A DNA stretch of 52,582 nucleotides from Victivallales bacterium. GTDB lineage: Bacteria > Verrucomicrobiota > Lentisphaeria > Oligosphaerales > Oligosphaeraceae. Of this stretch, positions 34,416 through 42,333 are shown piece by piece. The position numbers and the translations under genes are program-made. Where the stretch lies: assembly GCA_017535315.1 (NCBI GenBank), contig JAFXUD010000083.1, positions 1 through 52,582 of the forward strand. Reading direction: 5' to 3'. The notes below the pieces were generated by a model. It was not told where the DNA came from. It searched no databases and worked only from the letters and a program-made list of their open reading frames with translations. Positions within the stretch are counted from its first letter, which is position 1. Every line of letters begins with the position of its first letter.

Positions 34416-36293
34416 ATGCTTAGGTTCAATCCCATTTCTCTTCAAAATGTCAAGTTGTCCGATTCGTTCCTTGCAAAATGGGTGAACCTGAACAGCAAAA
34501 GCGTCATTCCATACAATATCCAACGCTGCAAGGAGACAGGGCGGATCGACGCCTTCAAACTCAAATGGAAAGAAGGAATGCCCAACATGCCGCATGTATT
34601 TTGGGATTCGGACTTCGCCAAGGTCATCGAGGGGATGTGCCTCGACCTCATCTCCCATCCCGACAAAAAACGCGAAAAGGAACTGGACAAATATGTCGAT
34701 CTCATCATCTCCGCACAGCAGCCAGACGGCTACCTGAACACCCATTTCACCGTCGTGGAGCCTGAAAAACGCTGGTCGCACCTGGGGCGCGCCCATGAAC
34801 TCTACTGCGCAGGTCACCTAATGGAGGCGGCAGTCGCCCATTTCCAGGCAACTGGCAATCGAAAATTCCTCGACTGCCTTTGCCGCTATGCCGATTATAT
34901 CGCCAAAGTCTTCGGCAAGAAAAAGGGGCAGAAGAAAGGCTACCCTGGTCACGAGGAGATCGAGCTGGCGCTCTGCAAGCTGGCGGATGCAAGCGGCAAT
35001 AAAAAATACGCGGAACTGGCAAAGTACTTCATCGACCAGCGTGGTCAGAAGCCAAACTATTTCGTGGAAGAGTGCAAGAGGCTGAACCTCCCAGTGCCCG
35101 CCAGCTTTGACAACGTGCAGGCGCACATCCCCGTCCGTGAACAGAAGGACGCCGTTGGACACGCCGTGCGCGACATGTACCTTTGCTGCGGCATGGCTGA
35201 AGTCGCCGCACGCTTCGACGACAAGGAGCTCCTGAAGGTCTGCGAAAACATCTACGACAGCGTGACGAAGCGCAGGATGTACATCACGGGCGGCATCGGC
35301 TCAAGCGAAAAGGGCGAGCGCTTCACCGCCGACTATCACCTGCCGAACGCCTACGCCTACGCGGAATCTTGCGCCTCCATCGGACTGGCACTCTTTGCCA
35401 TGCGCATGGGAAACATTACAGGAGAAGCCAAGTACTTCGAGACGATGGAACGCGCTATCTTCAACGGCATCCTCAGCGGATTGGCCTTGAACGGAACTGA
35501 ATTCTTCTATGAGAACAAGCTTGAGGTCAACCAGGCAATTGCGGACGCCGTTGGCCACCACGAGGGCATTCGCCAGCCCTGGTTCAACTGCTCTTGCTGC
35601 CCGACAAACTTCTGCCGATTCCTGGCGCAGATTCCCCAGCTTGCTTTCTCATATACCGACAAGGCCTTCCGCGTGAACATGCCTATCAACGCCGAAATCG
35701 ACCTTCCCATGGCGGACGGACGACTGAAAGCGACCATCACAGGCGACTACCCTCAGCGAAACTATTACACCCTGCGCATTGAGGAAACCTGCAAGAAACT
35801 TGAGATTTCCCTGCGCATCCCCGCATGGGCGGACAACACAGCCGTCTATATGAACGGAAAACTGGTTTCCAGGAATCCCAAAGAGTTCTACAAAGCAAAA
35901 GGGCCCTTCAAAAAGGGCGACGAGATTGAAGTCCACTATGACTTGAATGTCCATTTCAATTATGCGGACCCGCGCGTCTCCGACGCTGCGGGCAAAGTCG
36001 CACTCTCCTACGGGCCGTTCATCATGGCGCTGGAAAGCATAGACAATGAAACCGCCGACATGAGCACAATCCTCATCAACACGGCCAGCACCTTCTGGCC
36101 CTCATTGGTAAAGGGTCTGCCAGGCCTAATCGGCATCAAGGGCAGTGGCTTCATCGAAACGGCAGCGGAACCAGGAATCCTTTATTCCAGCAAGCCACCT
36201 AAACGCAAGGCATGCACCATCACGGCTATCCCCTATTGCCTTTGGCAGAACCGCGGCCCCTCCAACATGGCTGTATGGTTCAGGAGGGCTTGA
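34416..36293 (+). CDS. GH127 family beta-L-arabinofuranosidase-like
   Basis: A 625-residue cytoplasmic-looking enzyme of the GH127 (DUF1680) family, which removes terminal beta-L-arabinofuranose from plant glycans. Residues corresponding to the Bifidobacterium HypBA1 zinc and catalytic set are visible. Glu301 in GERFT is the probable acid/base. Glu317 and Cys319 are in YAESCAS, and Cys394-Cys395 in CSCCPTN supply the zinc ligands and Cys nucleophile. The (alpha/alpha)6 barrel region includes SAQQPDGYLNTHF and GRAHELYCAGHL, typical of the family. A strong SD (AAGGAG, 7 nt) sets the start. It is transcribed alone, followed by a bidirectional minisatellite hairpin. Confidence 0.9.
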   Translation: MLRFNPISLQNVKLSDSFLAKWVNLNSKSVIPYNIQRCKETGRIDAFKLKWKEGMPNMPHVFWDSDFAKVIEGMCLDLISHPDKKREKELDKYVDLIISAQQPDGYLNTHFTVVEPEKRWSHLGRAHELYCAGHLMEAAVAHFQATGNRKFLDCLCRYADYIAKVFGKKKGQKKGYPGHEEIELALCKLADASGNKKYAELAKYFIDQRGQKPNYFVEECKRLNLPVPASFDNVQAHIPVREQKDAVGHAVRDMYLCCGMAEVAARFDDKELLKVCENIYDSVTKRRMYITGGIGSSEKGERFTADYHLPNAYAYAESCASIGLALFAMRMGNITGEAKYFETMERAIFNGILSGLALNGTEFFYENKLEVNQAIADAVGHHEGIRQPWFNCSCCPTNFCRFLAQIPQLAFSYTDKAFRVNMPINAEIDLPMADGRLKATITGDYPQRNYYTLRIEETCKKLEISLRIPAWADNTAVYMNGKLVSRNPKEFYKAKGPFKKGDEIEVHYDLNVHFNYADPRVSDAAGKVALSYGPFIMALESIDNETADMSTILINTASTFWPSLVKGLPGLIGIKGSGFIETAAEPGILYSSKPPKRKACTITAIPYCLWQNRGPSNMAVWFRRA

Positions 36294-36295
36294 TT

Positions 36296-36700
36296 TCAAG
36301 GGACAGGAGGGACAGGAGAGACGGGAGGGACGCAAGGGGCATCGACAGGAGGGCAAATTCTCAAGGGACTGGAGCGACGGGAGGGACTGGAGCGACGCAA
36401 GGGGCAAGATTACTTGGGACATGCCCTCTTGTCGATGCCACTTGCGTCGCTCCCGTCTCTCCCGTCGCTCCAGTCTCTCCCGTCGCTCCAGTCCCTTGAG
36501 AATTTGCCCTCCTGTCCGTGCCACTTGCGTCGCTCCAGTCCCTCCCGTCCCTCAAGTCCCTTGAAAAATGGCCCTCCTGTCCGTGCCCCTTGCGTCGCTC
36601 CAGTCCCTCCTGTCCCTCAAGTCCCTTGAGAATTTGCCCTCCTGTCCGTGCCCCTTGCGTCCCTCCCGTCCCTCCCGTCCCTCAAGTCCCTTGAAAATTT
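36296..36700. repeat. large 9-bp minisatellite inverted repeat between convergent genes
   Basis: The 412-bp gap holds only repeats. The left arm has GGGACAGGA/GGGACGGGA/GGGACTGGA units with GACGCAAGGGGC (36296-36410). The right arm has many CTCCCGTCC/CTCCAGTCC/CTCAAGTCCCTTGA units with GCCCCTTGCGTC (36425-36700). The arms are complementary. Sub-repeats of about 70-85 bp (TTGAGAATTTGCCCTCCTGTCCGTG type) recur in the right arm. It could end transcription from both the GH127 and symporter genes. Confidence 0.85.
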
Positions 36701-36705
36701 GCCAT

Positions 36706-38094
36706 CTATCTCGCCGCTTTTGCGACAATGGCGGAAAGCGCGATGAGCGCCAGAACGTTGGGCAGAACCATCAGTTGGTTGAACATGTCCTGCAGCTCCC
36801 AGACCAGGTCATTCTTCACAACCGTGCCAAGAAAGATGAAAGCAATGGAACAGGCGGAATAGATGACGACATATTTCCGCCCGAAGAGATACTCGAAGTT
36901 GATTTTGCCAAAGAAATTCCAGCTCAGGATGGTGGACAGCGCAAAGAAGACCAGGCAGACGGCAACAAAGAGATTCCCCACTGTCGCATTGGAGACGGAC
37001 GCGAAGGCAATCTGGACGAGATTGGTCTTCTGCAGCCCCGCGCTTTCCAGCAGCTGCGTGTAGGTGGAACCTGTCGCGCCAGCCAGCGGGCCATCGCCCG
37101 CATAGATGGTTGAGATGACGATGAGGGCGGTCATCGTCAGCACCACGAAGGTATCGATGAACACCCCGACCATGGCGGCTATTCCCTGCGTGTGCGGCAA
37201 ATCCACATTGGCCATCGCGTGCGCGTGGGGTGTGGAGCCCATACCCGCCTCATTGGAGAAGAGTCCTCGCTTCACCCCCTGGCTGATGGCAGTTTTCAGC
37301 GCATAGCCGATGCTGCCGCCAATGAGCGCCTCGGGGTTGAAGGCATACTTGAATATCATGGCGAATGTCTCTGGTATGAAGCGGATGCGGATTGCCAGGA
37401 GAATGAGGCCGCCTACCAGATAGAGGACGGCCATCAGGGGCACCAACTTCTCCGTCACATGCGCGATTCTGCTCAGGCCACCGATGAAGATCAGCATGGA
37501 GATGATGGCGATGACAAGACCAATGCTCCAAGTGGGAACGCCAAAGGCATTATGGCAAACTTCCCCGATGGAATTCGCCTGAACCATGCAGCCAATGAGT
37601 CCCAGCGAAAGAATGGCCGCCACCGCGAAGAAGACCGCGATGTATTTGCCGAAGAGGTTCGGGAAGGCCTTCTTCATGTAGTAGGTCGGCCCGCCGTGAA
37701 TGGTATGCTCGTCCAGCTTGACACGGGTCTCCTGCGCCAGAATCGCCTCCGCATAAATGGTTGCCATGCCCAGGAAGGCGATGAGCCACATCCAGAAGAT
37801 GGCTCCTGGGCCACCTGTAAGAATGGCTCCCGAGGCGCCTACGATGTTGCCTGTCCCCACCTGTGCGGCAATTGCGGTAAAGAGCGCCTGGAGAGAGCTC
37901 ACACCCGAGCTTCCAATGGCTCCATGAAGACTGAAATGACTGAACGCATCCTTGAAGCCCTTTCCTAGGCAGCGCACCTGCACAAAGTGCGTCCGTATTG
38001 TAAAGAACAGCCCAGTGAAAACCAGAAGCGTGATGAGAACGTAGTCGGAAAGATAGCTGTTGACAGAGCAGACAAAACTGTATAGAGTATTCAT
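36706..38094 (-). CDS. alanine/glycine:cation symporter (AGCS) family protein
   Basis: A 462-residue polytopic inner-membrane protein of normal AGCS length. Signature segments include GTGNIVGASGAILTGGPGAIFWMW, LDEHTIHGGPTYYMKKAF, GLFSNEAGMGSTPHAHA and the later GATGSTYTQLL. Family members import alanine or glycine with Na+ or H+. At least ten hydrophobic helices are visible. No SD precedes the ATG, so the start could be leaderless or coupled to an unseen element. A MITE lies 30 bp upstream and may influence its promoter. Confidence 0.9.
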   Translation of the reverse strand: MNTLYSFVCSVNSYLSDYVLITLLVFTGLFFTIRTHFVQVRCLGKGFKDAFSHFSLHGAIGSSGVSSLQALFTAIAAQVGTGNIVGASGAILTGGPGAIFWMWLIAFLGMATIYAEAILAQETRVKLDEHTIHGGPTYYMKKAFPNLFGKYIAVFFAVAAILSLGLIGCMVQANSIGEVCHNAFGVPTWSIGLVIAIISMLIFIGGLSRIAHVTEKLVPLMAVLYLVGGLILLAIRIRFIPETFAMIFKYAFNPEALIGGSIGYALKTAISQGVKRGLFSNEAGMGSTPHAHAMANVDLPHTQGIAAMVGVFIDTFVVLTMTALIVISTIYAGDGPLAGATGSTYTQLLESAGLQKTNLVQIAFASVSNATVGNLFVAVCLVFFALSTILSWNFFGKINFEYLFGRKYVVIYSACSIAFIFLGTVVKNDLVWELQDMFNQLMVLPNVLALIALSAIVAKAAR

Positions 38095-38132
38095 GTTTCG
38101 TTTATGGGGAAGGGATGTATAGTAACCTAAAG

Positions 38133-38329
38133 GTAACTATTCAGAAGAGTAAGCCGCGTAGCGGCGGCAAGAGCATAGCCGTGGGTGAAGCGAGCGCCAT
38201 CGGCGCGAGCAAAACCCACGGGCTGGCGATCCCCCAGTTCCTTTGCGCCATGCAGCATAGCACAGCGGAGCGGCATGGCGCAGAAAAGCTGGCAGCTTGT
38301 GCCAATATGCTCCCCTTCTGAATAGTTAC
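38133..38329. mobile_element. 197-bp MITE with IS66-like ends and 8-bp target duplication
   Basis: Perfect 15-bp terminal inverted repeats GTAACTATTCAGAAG (38133-38147) and its complement (38315-38329) are exactly flanked by the direct repeat ACCTAAAG (38125-38132 and 38330-38337). IS66-family elements typically begin GTAA and make 8-bp duplications, so this is a likely non-autonomous IS66-type MITE. Inside is the hairpin module seen at 18.3-18.9 kb (GCCGTGGGT...ACCCACGG, then GCGCCATGC/GCATGGCGC). No transposase is encoded. Confidence 0.8.
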
Positions 38330-38460
38330 ACCTAAAGAATATTACTTTACCCTCACATTCTCCATTCTGCAAATCTGGAAAAGGCAGATTTCCGACAAAA
38401 AACTTCAAAAGGGAATTGCAGGAGCAAAAAAAAGGTTTATTTTATGAGGTAAATAAAAAA

Positions 38461-38701
38461 GTGAATTATATACTTGAGTTTCCTGACGACATTATCCCTC
38501 ATTGGTCGATGGCCTGGATGCGCCTTGCCGCTTCGCTGCGCTACGCGGCAAGGCGCACGGGGACTGGGGTAGGCATCTGACCGTGGGTTTTGCTTCGCCG
38601 CTGTCGCGGCTTCGCTCTACCCACGGCTATGCTCCTGCTGCCGCTTACGCGGCTCTTCTCTGTGGGTAAAGTCCAATCGACAACTAAAGTATATAATTCC
38701 C
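38461..38701. mobile_element. 241-bp second MITE-like element with TIRs and 8-bp direct repeats
   Basis: The left end GTGAATTATATACTTGAGTT (38461-38480) and the complement of the right end, GGGAATTATATACTTTAGTT (38682-38701), match at 18 of 20 positions. They are flanked by ATAAAAAA (38453-38460 and 38702-38709), a plausible but low-complexity target duplication. The inside holds GCGCCTTGCCG/CGGCAAGGCGC and the CCGTGGGT/CCCACGG module. The right part is the inverted match of 18537-18660. The right end supplies a TATAAT-like box pointing at cca. Confidence 0.68.
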
Positions 38702-38730
38702 ATAAAAAACACTATATCCCATTCCATCCC

Positions 38731-40116
38731 ATGCAACCAACACCCAACGATATACATTCAGCGGTCACGCGCATCGCGGAGCTACTGACGGCACGAGGCG
38801 GTCATCCGCTTCTCGTGGGTGGTTGCGTGCGGGACGCAATCCTGGGCATTGAAAGCAAGGATTTCGACATGGAGGTCTATGGCCTCTCCATCGACGACAT
38901 CCGCGACGCCCTTGCGTCTGAGTTCGCCCTTGATTTCGTGGGAATGGCCTTCGGTGTGTTGAAAGTCCATCACTTCGACATCGACATCTCGCTTCCGCGC
39001 GTGGAAAACAAAACCAATTCAGGCCACAAAGGCTTCGATGTCGCCTTCGTCCCCCACCTCAGCTACGCCGATGCCGCCAGCAGACGAGACTTCACCATCA
39101 ACGCCATTATGCGCGACCCGCTGACAGATGAAATCATCGACCCGTGGCACGGACAGGATGACCTGCACAAAGGCATTCTACGACATGTCTCCAGCCACTT
39201 CACAGAAGACCCCCTGCGCGTGCTTCGTGCGATGCAGTTTGCTGCTCGCTTCAACTTTGAGGTGGCTCCCGAAACCATCCAGCTCTGCTCCACCCTCTCG
39301 CAGGACGAGCTCCCTCGCGAGCGTCTGGCCACTGAATGGGAGAAACTCCTGCTCAAAGGACGCACGCCTTCAACAGGCCTCCGTTTCCTGCGTGATTGCA
39401 ATTGGATTCGCTACTATCCAGAGCTGGTTCCCCTCATCGGCTGCAAACAGGACCCCATCTGGCATCCAGAGGGCGATGTCTGGGAGCACACCCTGCGAGT
39501 CCTCGATGCCGCCGCAACCCTGCGGAATTATGACGAGTTGGACAACCTGATTCTGATGCTCGCCGCCTTGTGCCACGACTTCGGCAAACCAGCCGTCAGC
39601 GAAGTGGACTACCGTGGACGCATCATCAGCCATGGGCACGAGTCTGCGGGTCTCGCACCCACTCAAAGTTTCATGGCACGCATCTGGAACAGGCTGGAGC
39701 TGAATGCAGTCCTGCCTCTCGTCGATAAGCACATGCGCCCAATCATGTTTGTGACAAATAATGTGCCAGACAGGACATACAGGCGCCTCGCCCTGGAGGT
39801 CAAAAGCTTGGAGCTCCTCGCAGACCTCGCCGAGGCCGACATCCTTGGGGCCTCCCTTCCAGGAGAGGAGCGTGAAAGCCGTCTGCAGCCCATCACCGCC
39901 TTCCGCGAACGTTCACGCTCCCTCAATGTCAGCAGTTCCGCTCCCAAGCCCATCGTGCTGGGACGGTACCTGCTGGAACGGGGTTTCCAGCCAGGCCCGA
40001 AGTTGAAGCCTATCCTCAACCAGTGCTTCGACGCACAGTTGAACGGGGAGTTCAACGACTTGGAGGGAGGACTGAAGTTTTTAGACAAACTGCTAGCCAA
40101 GAAGGAGACCCCATGA
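38731..40116 (+). CDS. cca: CCA tRNA nucleotidyltransferase / poly(A) polymerase family with HD domain
   Basis: A 461-residue class II nucleotidyltransferase. It has LLVGGCVRDAILG, the metal-binding KDFDMEVYG (DxD-type), ASRRDFTINAIMRDP, EDPLRVLRAMQFAARF, the nucleotide-selecting ERLATEWEKLL region, and an HD domain with ALCHDFGKP and HGHESAG. It adds or repairs the 3'-CCA of tRNAs; a poly(A) polymerase is the alternative, and length alone does not decide. MQPTPNDIHSAV is taken as the start because upstream in-frame codons lie inside the MITE-like element. No SD is visible. The end overlaps the next gene by 4 bp (ATGA). Confidence 0.88.
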   Translation: MQPTPNDIHSAVTRIAELLTARGGHPLLVGGCVRDAILGIESKDFDMEVYGLSIDDIRDALASEFALDFVGMAFGVLKVHHFDIDISLPRVENKTNSGHKGFDVAFVPHLSYADAASRRDFTINAIMRDPLTDEIIDPWHGQDDLHKGILRHVSSHFTEDPLRVLRAMQFAARFNFEVAPETIQLCSTLSQDELPRERLATEWEKLLLKGRTPSTGLRFLRDCNWIRYYPELVPLIGCKQDPIWHPEGDVWEHTLRVLDAAATLRNYDELDNLILMLAALCHDFGKPAVSEVDYRGRIISHGHESAGLAPTQSFMARIWNRLELNAVLPLVDKHMRPIMFVTNNVPDRTYRRLALEVKSLELLADLAEADILGASLPGEERESRLQPITAFRERSRSLNVSSSAPKPIVLGRYLLERGFQPGPKLKPILNQCFDAQLNGEFNDLEGGLKFLDKLLAKKETP

Positions 40117-41474
40117 CGCTCCCCACCCTTGAAGAGCATCGCGCGCGCATCGCCAACATCGATGCCGCCGAACTGGACAACCTGAAATACTTTCGGCGGC
40201 ACCGCATCCGTGACTATCTGCCAGGTCAAGGCATCTACTACCTCGGCGACTACCCTGAACGCTACTCCGTCGAGCCAACCGAATACGACTTCAACCACCT
40301 GAAGCAGCTCGCCGAAAACGGCGTCCAGCTCATCCAAGTCCACGAGGAATGGAACGACGCCGTTCGCCATCTCGGCGCCGACAAATTCTCCTGCTTCGAC
40401 CCAAAAGGCATGACGAACTTCGTCAACCTCTGCCACTATTTCGGCATCAAGGTCATCCCCTACGTCTCCTCGGCCTATTTCCACGAGCCCGACCCCGACT
40501 TCCGTGAATCTTTCGCCGTCACAAACCACTACAATACGAAGAAGTACTGCACTGGATGCCACTTCAAGTACCGTGTCTGCTCGGCAGGCAGCCCTGAATG
40601 GCGCGACTATGTCCTCCCGCGCACCTTCCAGGCGATGGAGACATACGGCTTCGACGGCATCTACAATGACTTCCCGCCATACGGCCCCTACAAAGACCAG
40701 GGACTGCTCAAGCGTCCTGTCATCGGCAGCTACGACCCAGAAATCGAGGACCTGCTCAGCATCATCTACTCCGAAGTCAAGAAACGCGGCGGCATCTACA
40801 AGGTGCATTGCGGACATAACATGCCCGTCCCCGCCGTCGATAAGGTCTATGACTACCTTTGGATTGGCGAGGGCGTCGATACATCGGAAATCGGCGTTGG
40901 CAAGGACTACGACTACTACGTGGTCCCCTGCCAGCACAAAGAGCGCCTCACCTTCAAAGACCCCGATTACTATTTTGCGACCGTCATCCCTTTCCTGCAA
41001 TTCCCGCTTCTGACCGCCTGCGGGCGACCCATGGGCGGCGGCGGGCTTCATGAAAAAGACCTCATCTACTACTCCAAAACAGGTGAATACAATTTCCGCG
41101 AGCGCATCGGCGAACACCGCAAGACACATCCGAACGGCCCCTACACCTACAGTCTCTGGTCATCAATCCCAGACGACCCTGGAGAATTTTCACGGTGGAG
41201 ACGCTATCTGAAATTGTACAGACCGATGGTGACGGAAAACAGCATCGCCTACATCGAACTGAGAGAATGTGCCAACATCCTCTCACCGCTCCCCGAAAAC
41301 ATCTACACGTCCATGTTCGTGAACGAGAAGAAATACCTAGTGCTCTCCAATCTCTCGGAAGCCCCATACGATCTTCAACTTCGCGAAAACTGGACGGACA
41401 GGGTGACGCAGCTCTCCAGCACCACCTTCACCATTCAGCCCAAAACCATGATCTTCCTTCAGCAAGACAACTAA
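40113..41474 (+). CDS. putative TIM-barrel glycosidase-like protein, unknown specificity
   Basis: A 453-residue cytoplasmic protein, family not firmly recognised. Features suggest a glycoside-hydrolase-like barrel: GVQLIQVHEEWND, FGIKVIPYVSSAYF, and YGFDGIYNDFPPYGPY with acidic residues at strand ends. A later LWIGEGVDTSE and a C-terminal beta sandwich-like portion (VNEKKYLVLSNLSEAPYDL) follow, as in alpha-galactosidase-like or GHL proteins. A Cys-containing CTGCHFKYRVCS may bind metal. The start overlaps cca by ATGA and has a strong SD (AAGGAG, 5 nt). It is therefore in an operon with cca, an unusual partner for a catabolic protein. Confidence 0.7.
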   Translation: MTLPTLEEHRARIANIDAAELDNLKYFRRHRIRDYLPGQGIYYLGDYPERYSVEPTEYDFNHLKQLAENGVQLIQVHEEWNDAVRHLGADKFSCFDPKGMTNFVNLCHYFGIKVIPYVSSAYFHEPDPDFRESFAVTNHYNTKKYCTGCHFKYRVCSAGSPEWRDYVLPRTFQAMETYGFDGIYNDFPPYGPYKDQGLLKRPVIGSYDPEIEDLLSIIYSEVKKRGGIYKVHCGHNMPVPAVDKVYDYLWIGEGVDTSEIGVGKDYDYYVVPCQHKERLTFKDPDYYFATVIPFLQFPLLTACGRPMGGGGLHEKDLIYYSKTGEYNFRERIGEHRKTHPNGPYTYSLWSSIPDDPGEFSRWRRYLKLYRPMVTENSIAYIELRECANILSPLPENIYTSMFVNEKKYLVLSNLSEAPYDLQLRENWTDRVTQLSSTTFTIQPKTMIFLQQDN

Positions 41475-41505
41475 ATAACCACCCCAAACCAAAAGGAGAA
41501 CGACT

Positions 41506-42321
41506 ATGAAGAAACTACTCTACACCCTCGCAACCGCAGGCGTTTTCGCGCTTGCCGCCAACACCTTCGCACAGCCTGGCAGACGCCCAGACGACAAGCC
41601 TGGCTTCCAGCAGCAAGGTCCAGTGCAGCCTGGCTTTAAACCAGGTGACCATCGCCCAGCGCAGCCCCATCCAGGCCCTGCCGCACCGCACCATGACCCC
41701 AAACCAGCACCGCATCATCCCGCACCTGGCCCAGCTGTTCCACACCACAACCCTGCACCAAAGCCACCAGCACCGCAACCAGTGCCACCTGCGCCACACC
41801 CGCACCCAGTGCCACCTGCGCCACACCCGCACCCAGTGCCACCCGCGCCACACCCGCACCCAGTGCCACCCGCGCCACACCCGCACCCAGCACCCATGCC
41901 GCCTGCACCAATCTACCGCCCTGGCTTCAAGACACACTCCCTGCCCAAACCGTTTGCGGTTGAGTACTACAGGGAGTGGATACGTCCCACCCACAAGCAG
42001 TACTTCACATTCATCTCCATGCCTGACACCATGCAGCTCCGCCTCTGGCCAGGCCAGGAGTTTGAAATCAAACTGGAAGAGGAACGGAAGGAAGGCTACA
42101 CCTGGTTTGCCCGCTATGACGCCTATTATGTGGATGTCGATGTTGACCATGAGAAGGGACACCGAAACATCTTCGGCCACAGAGACCGCTATGCGGAGAT
42201 TGAAATCAAGGGCAAACGCCCTGGAGCCTCCTTGGTCGAACTCATCTACGCCAACAGGATGGCCTGGGACAATGGCGAAGCACCTGAAAAGGTCATTCAA
42301 ATCTTCGTACTAACCGAGTAA
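41506..42321 (+). CDS. secreted Pro/His-rich protein with C-terminal chagasin-like (I42) domain
   Basis: A 271-residue protein. It has a signal peptide (MKKLLYTLATAGVFALAANTFAQ) and a low-complexity Pro/His region (about 24-140) with four exact or near-exact PVPPAPHPH units. The C-terminal beta domain (about 175-271) has the chagasin/ICP pattern: LRLWPGQEFEIKLEE, a GYTW loop, a central H-G-H stretch, and ANRMAWDNGEAPEKVIQIFV in place of the usual RPW(E)xGxAP. Chagasin proteins block papain-like cysteine peptidases. Here the NPTTG loop reads ERKEG, so activity is doubtful. The His-rich stalk could bind metals or span the periplasm. The SD AAAAGGAGAA supports the start. Confidence 0.75.
   Translation: MKKLLYTLATAGVFALAANTFAQPGRRPDDKPGFQQQGPVQPGFKPGDHRPAQPHPGPAAPHHDPKPAPHHPAPGPAVPHHNPAPKPPAPQPVPPAPHPHPVPPAPHPHPVPPAPHPHPVPPAPHPHPAPMPPAPIYRPGFKTHSLPKPFAVEYYREWIRPTHKQYFTFISMPDTMQLRLWPGQEFEIKLEEERKEGYTWFARYDAYYVDVDVDHEKGHRNIFGHRDRYAEIEIKGKRPGASLVELIYANRMAWDNGEAPEKVIQIFVLTE
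41779..41886 (+). repeat. 27-bp in-gene tandem repeat, four copies
   Basis: Four nearly identical copies of a 27-bp unit encode PVPPAPHPH in the Pro/His linker. Differences are silent (CCT/CCC), so copy-number changes would alter linker length in steps of nine residues. Confidence 0.9.
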
Positions 42322-42333
42322 AAACACTCTCCC

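Noticed and set aside
38590-38730. Upstream in-frame extension of cca (47 extra codons)
   Set aside because: It lies within the MITE-like element and matches non-coding copies elsewhere; the conserved protein starts at 38731.
39663-41129. Minus-strand open frame of 488 codons opposite cca and the following gene
   Set aside because: The plus-strand genes have family motifs and SD or ATGA coupling; the antisense frame crosses both without any motif.
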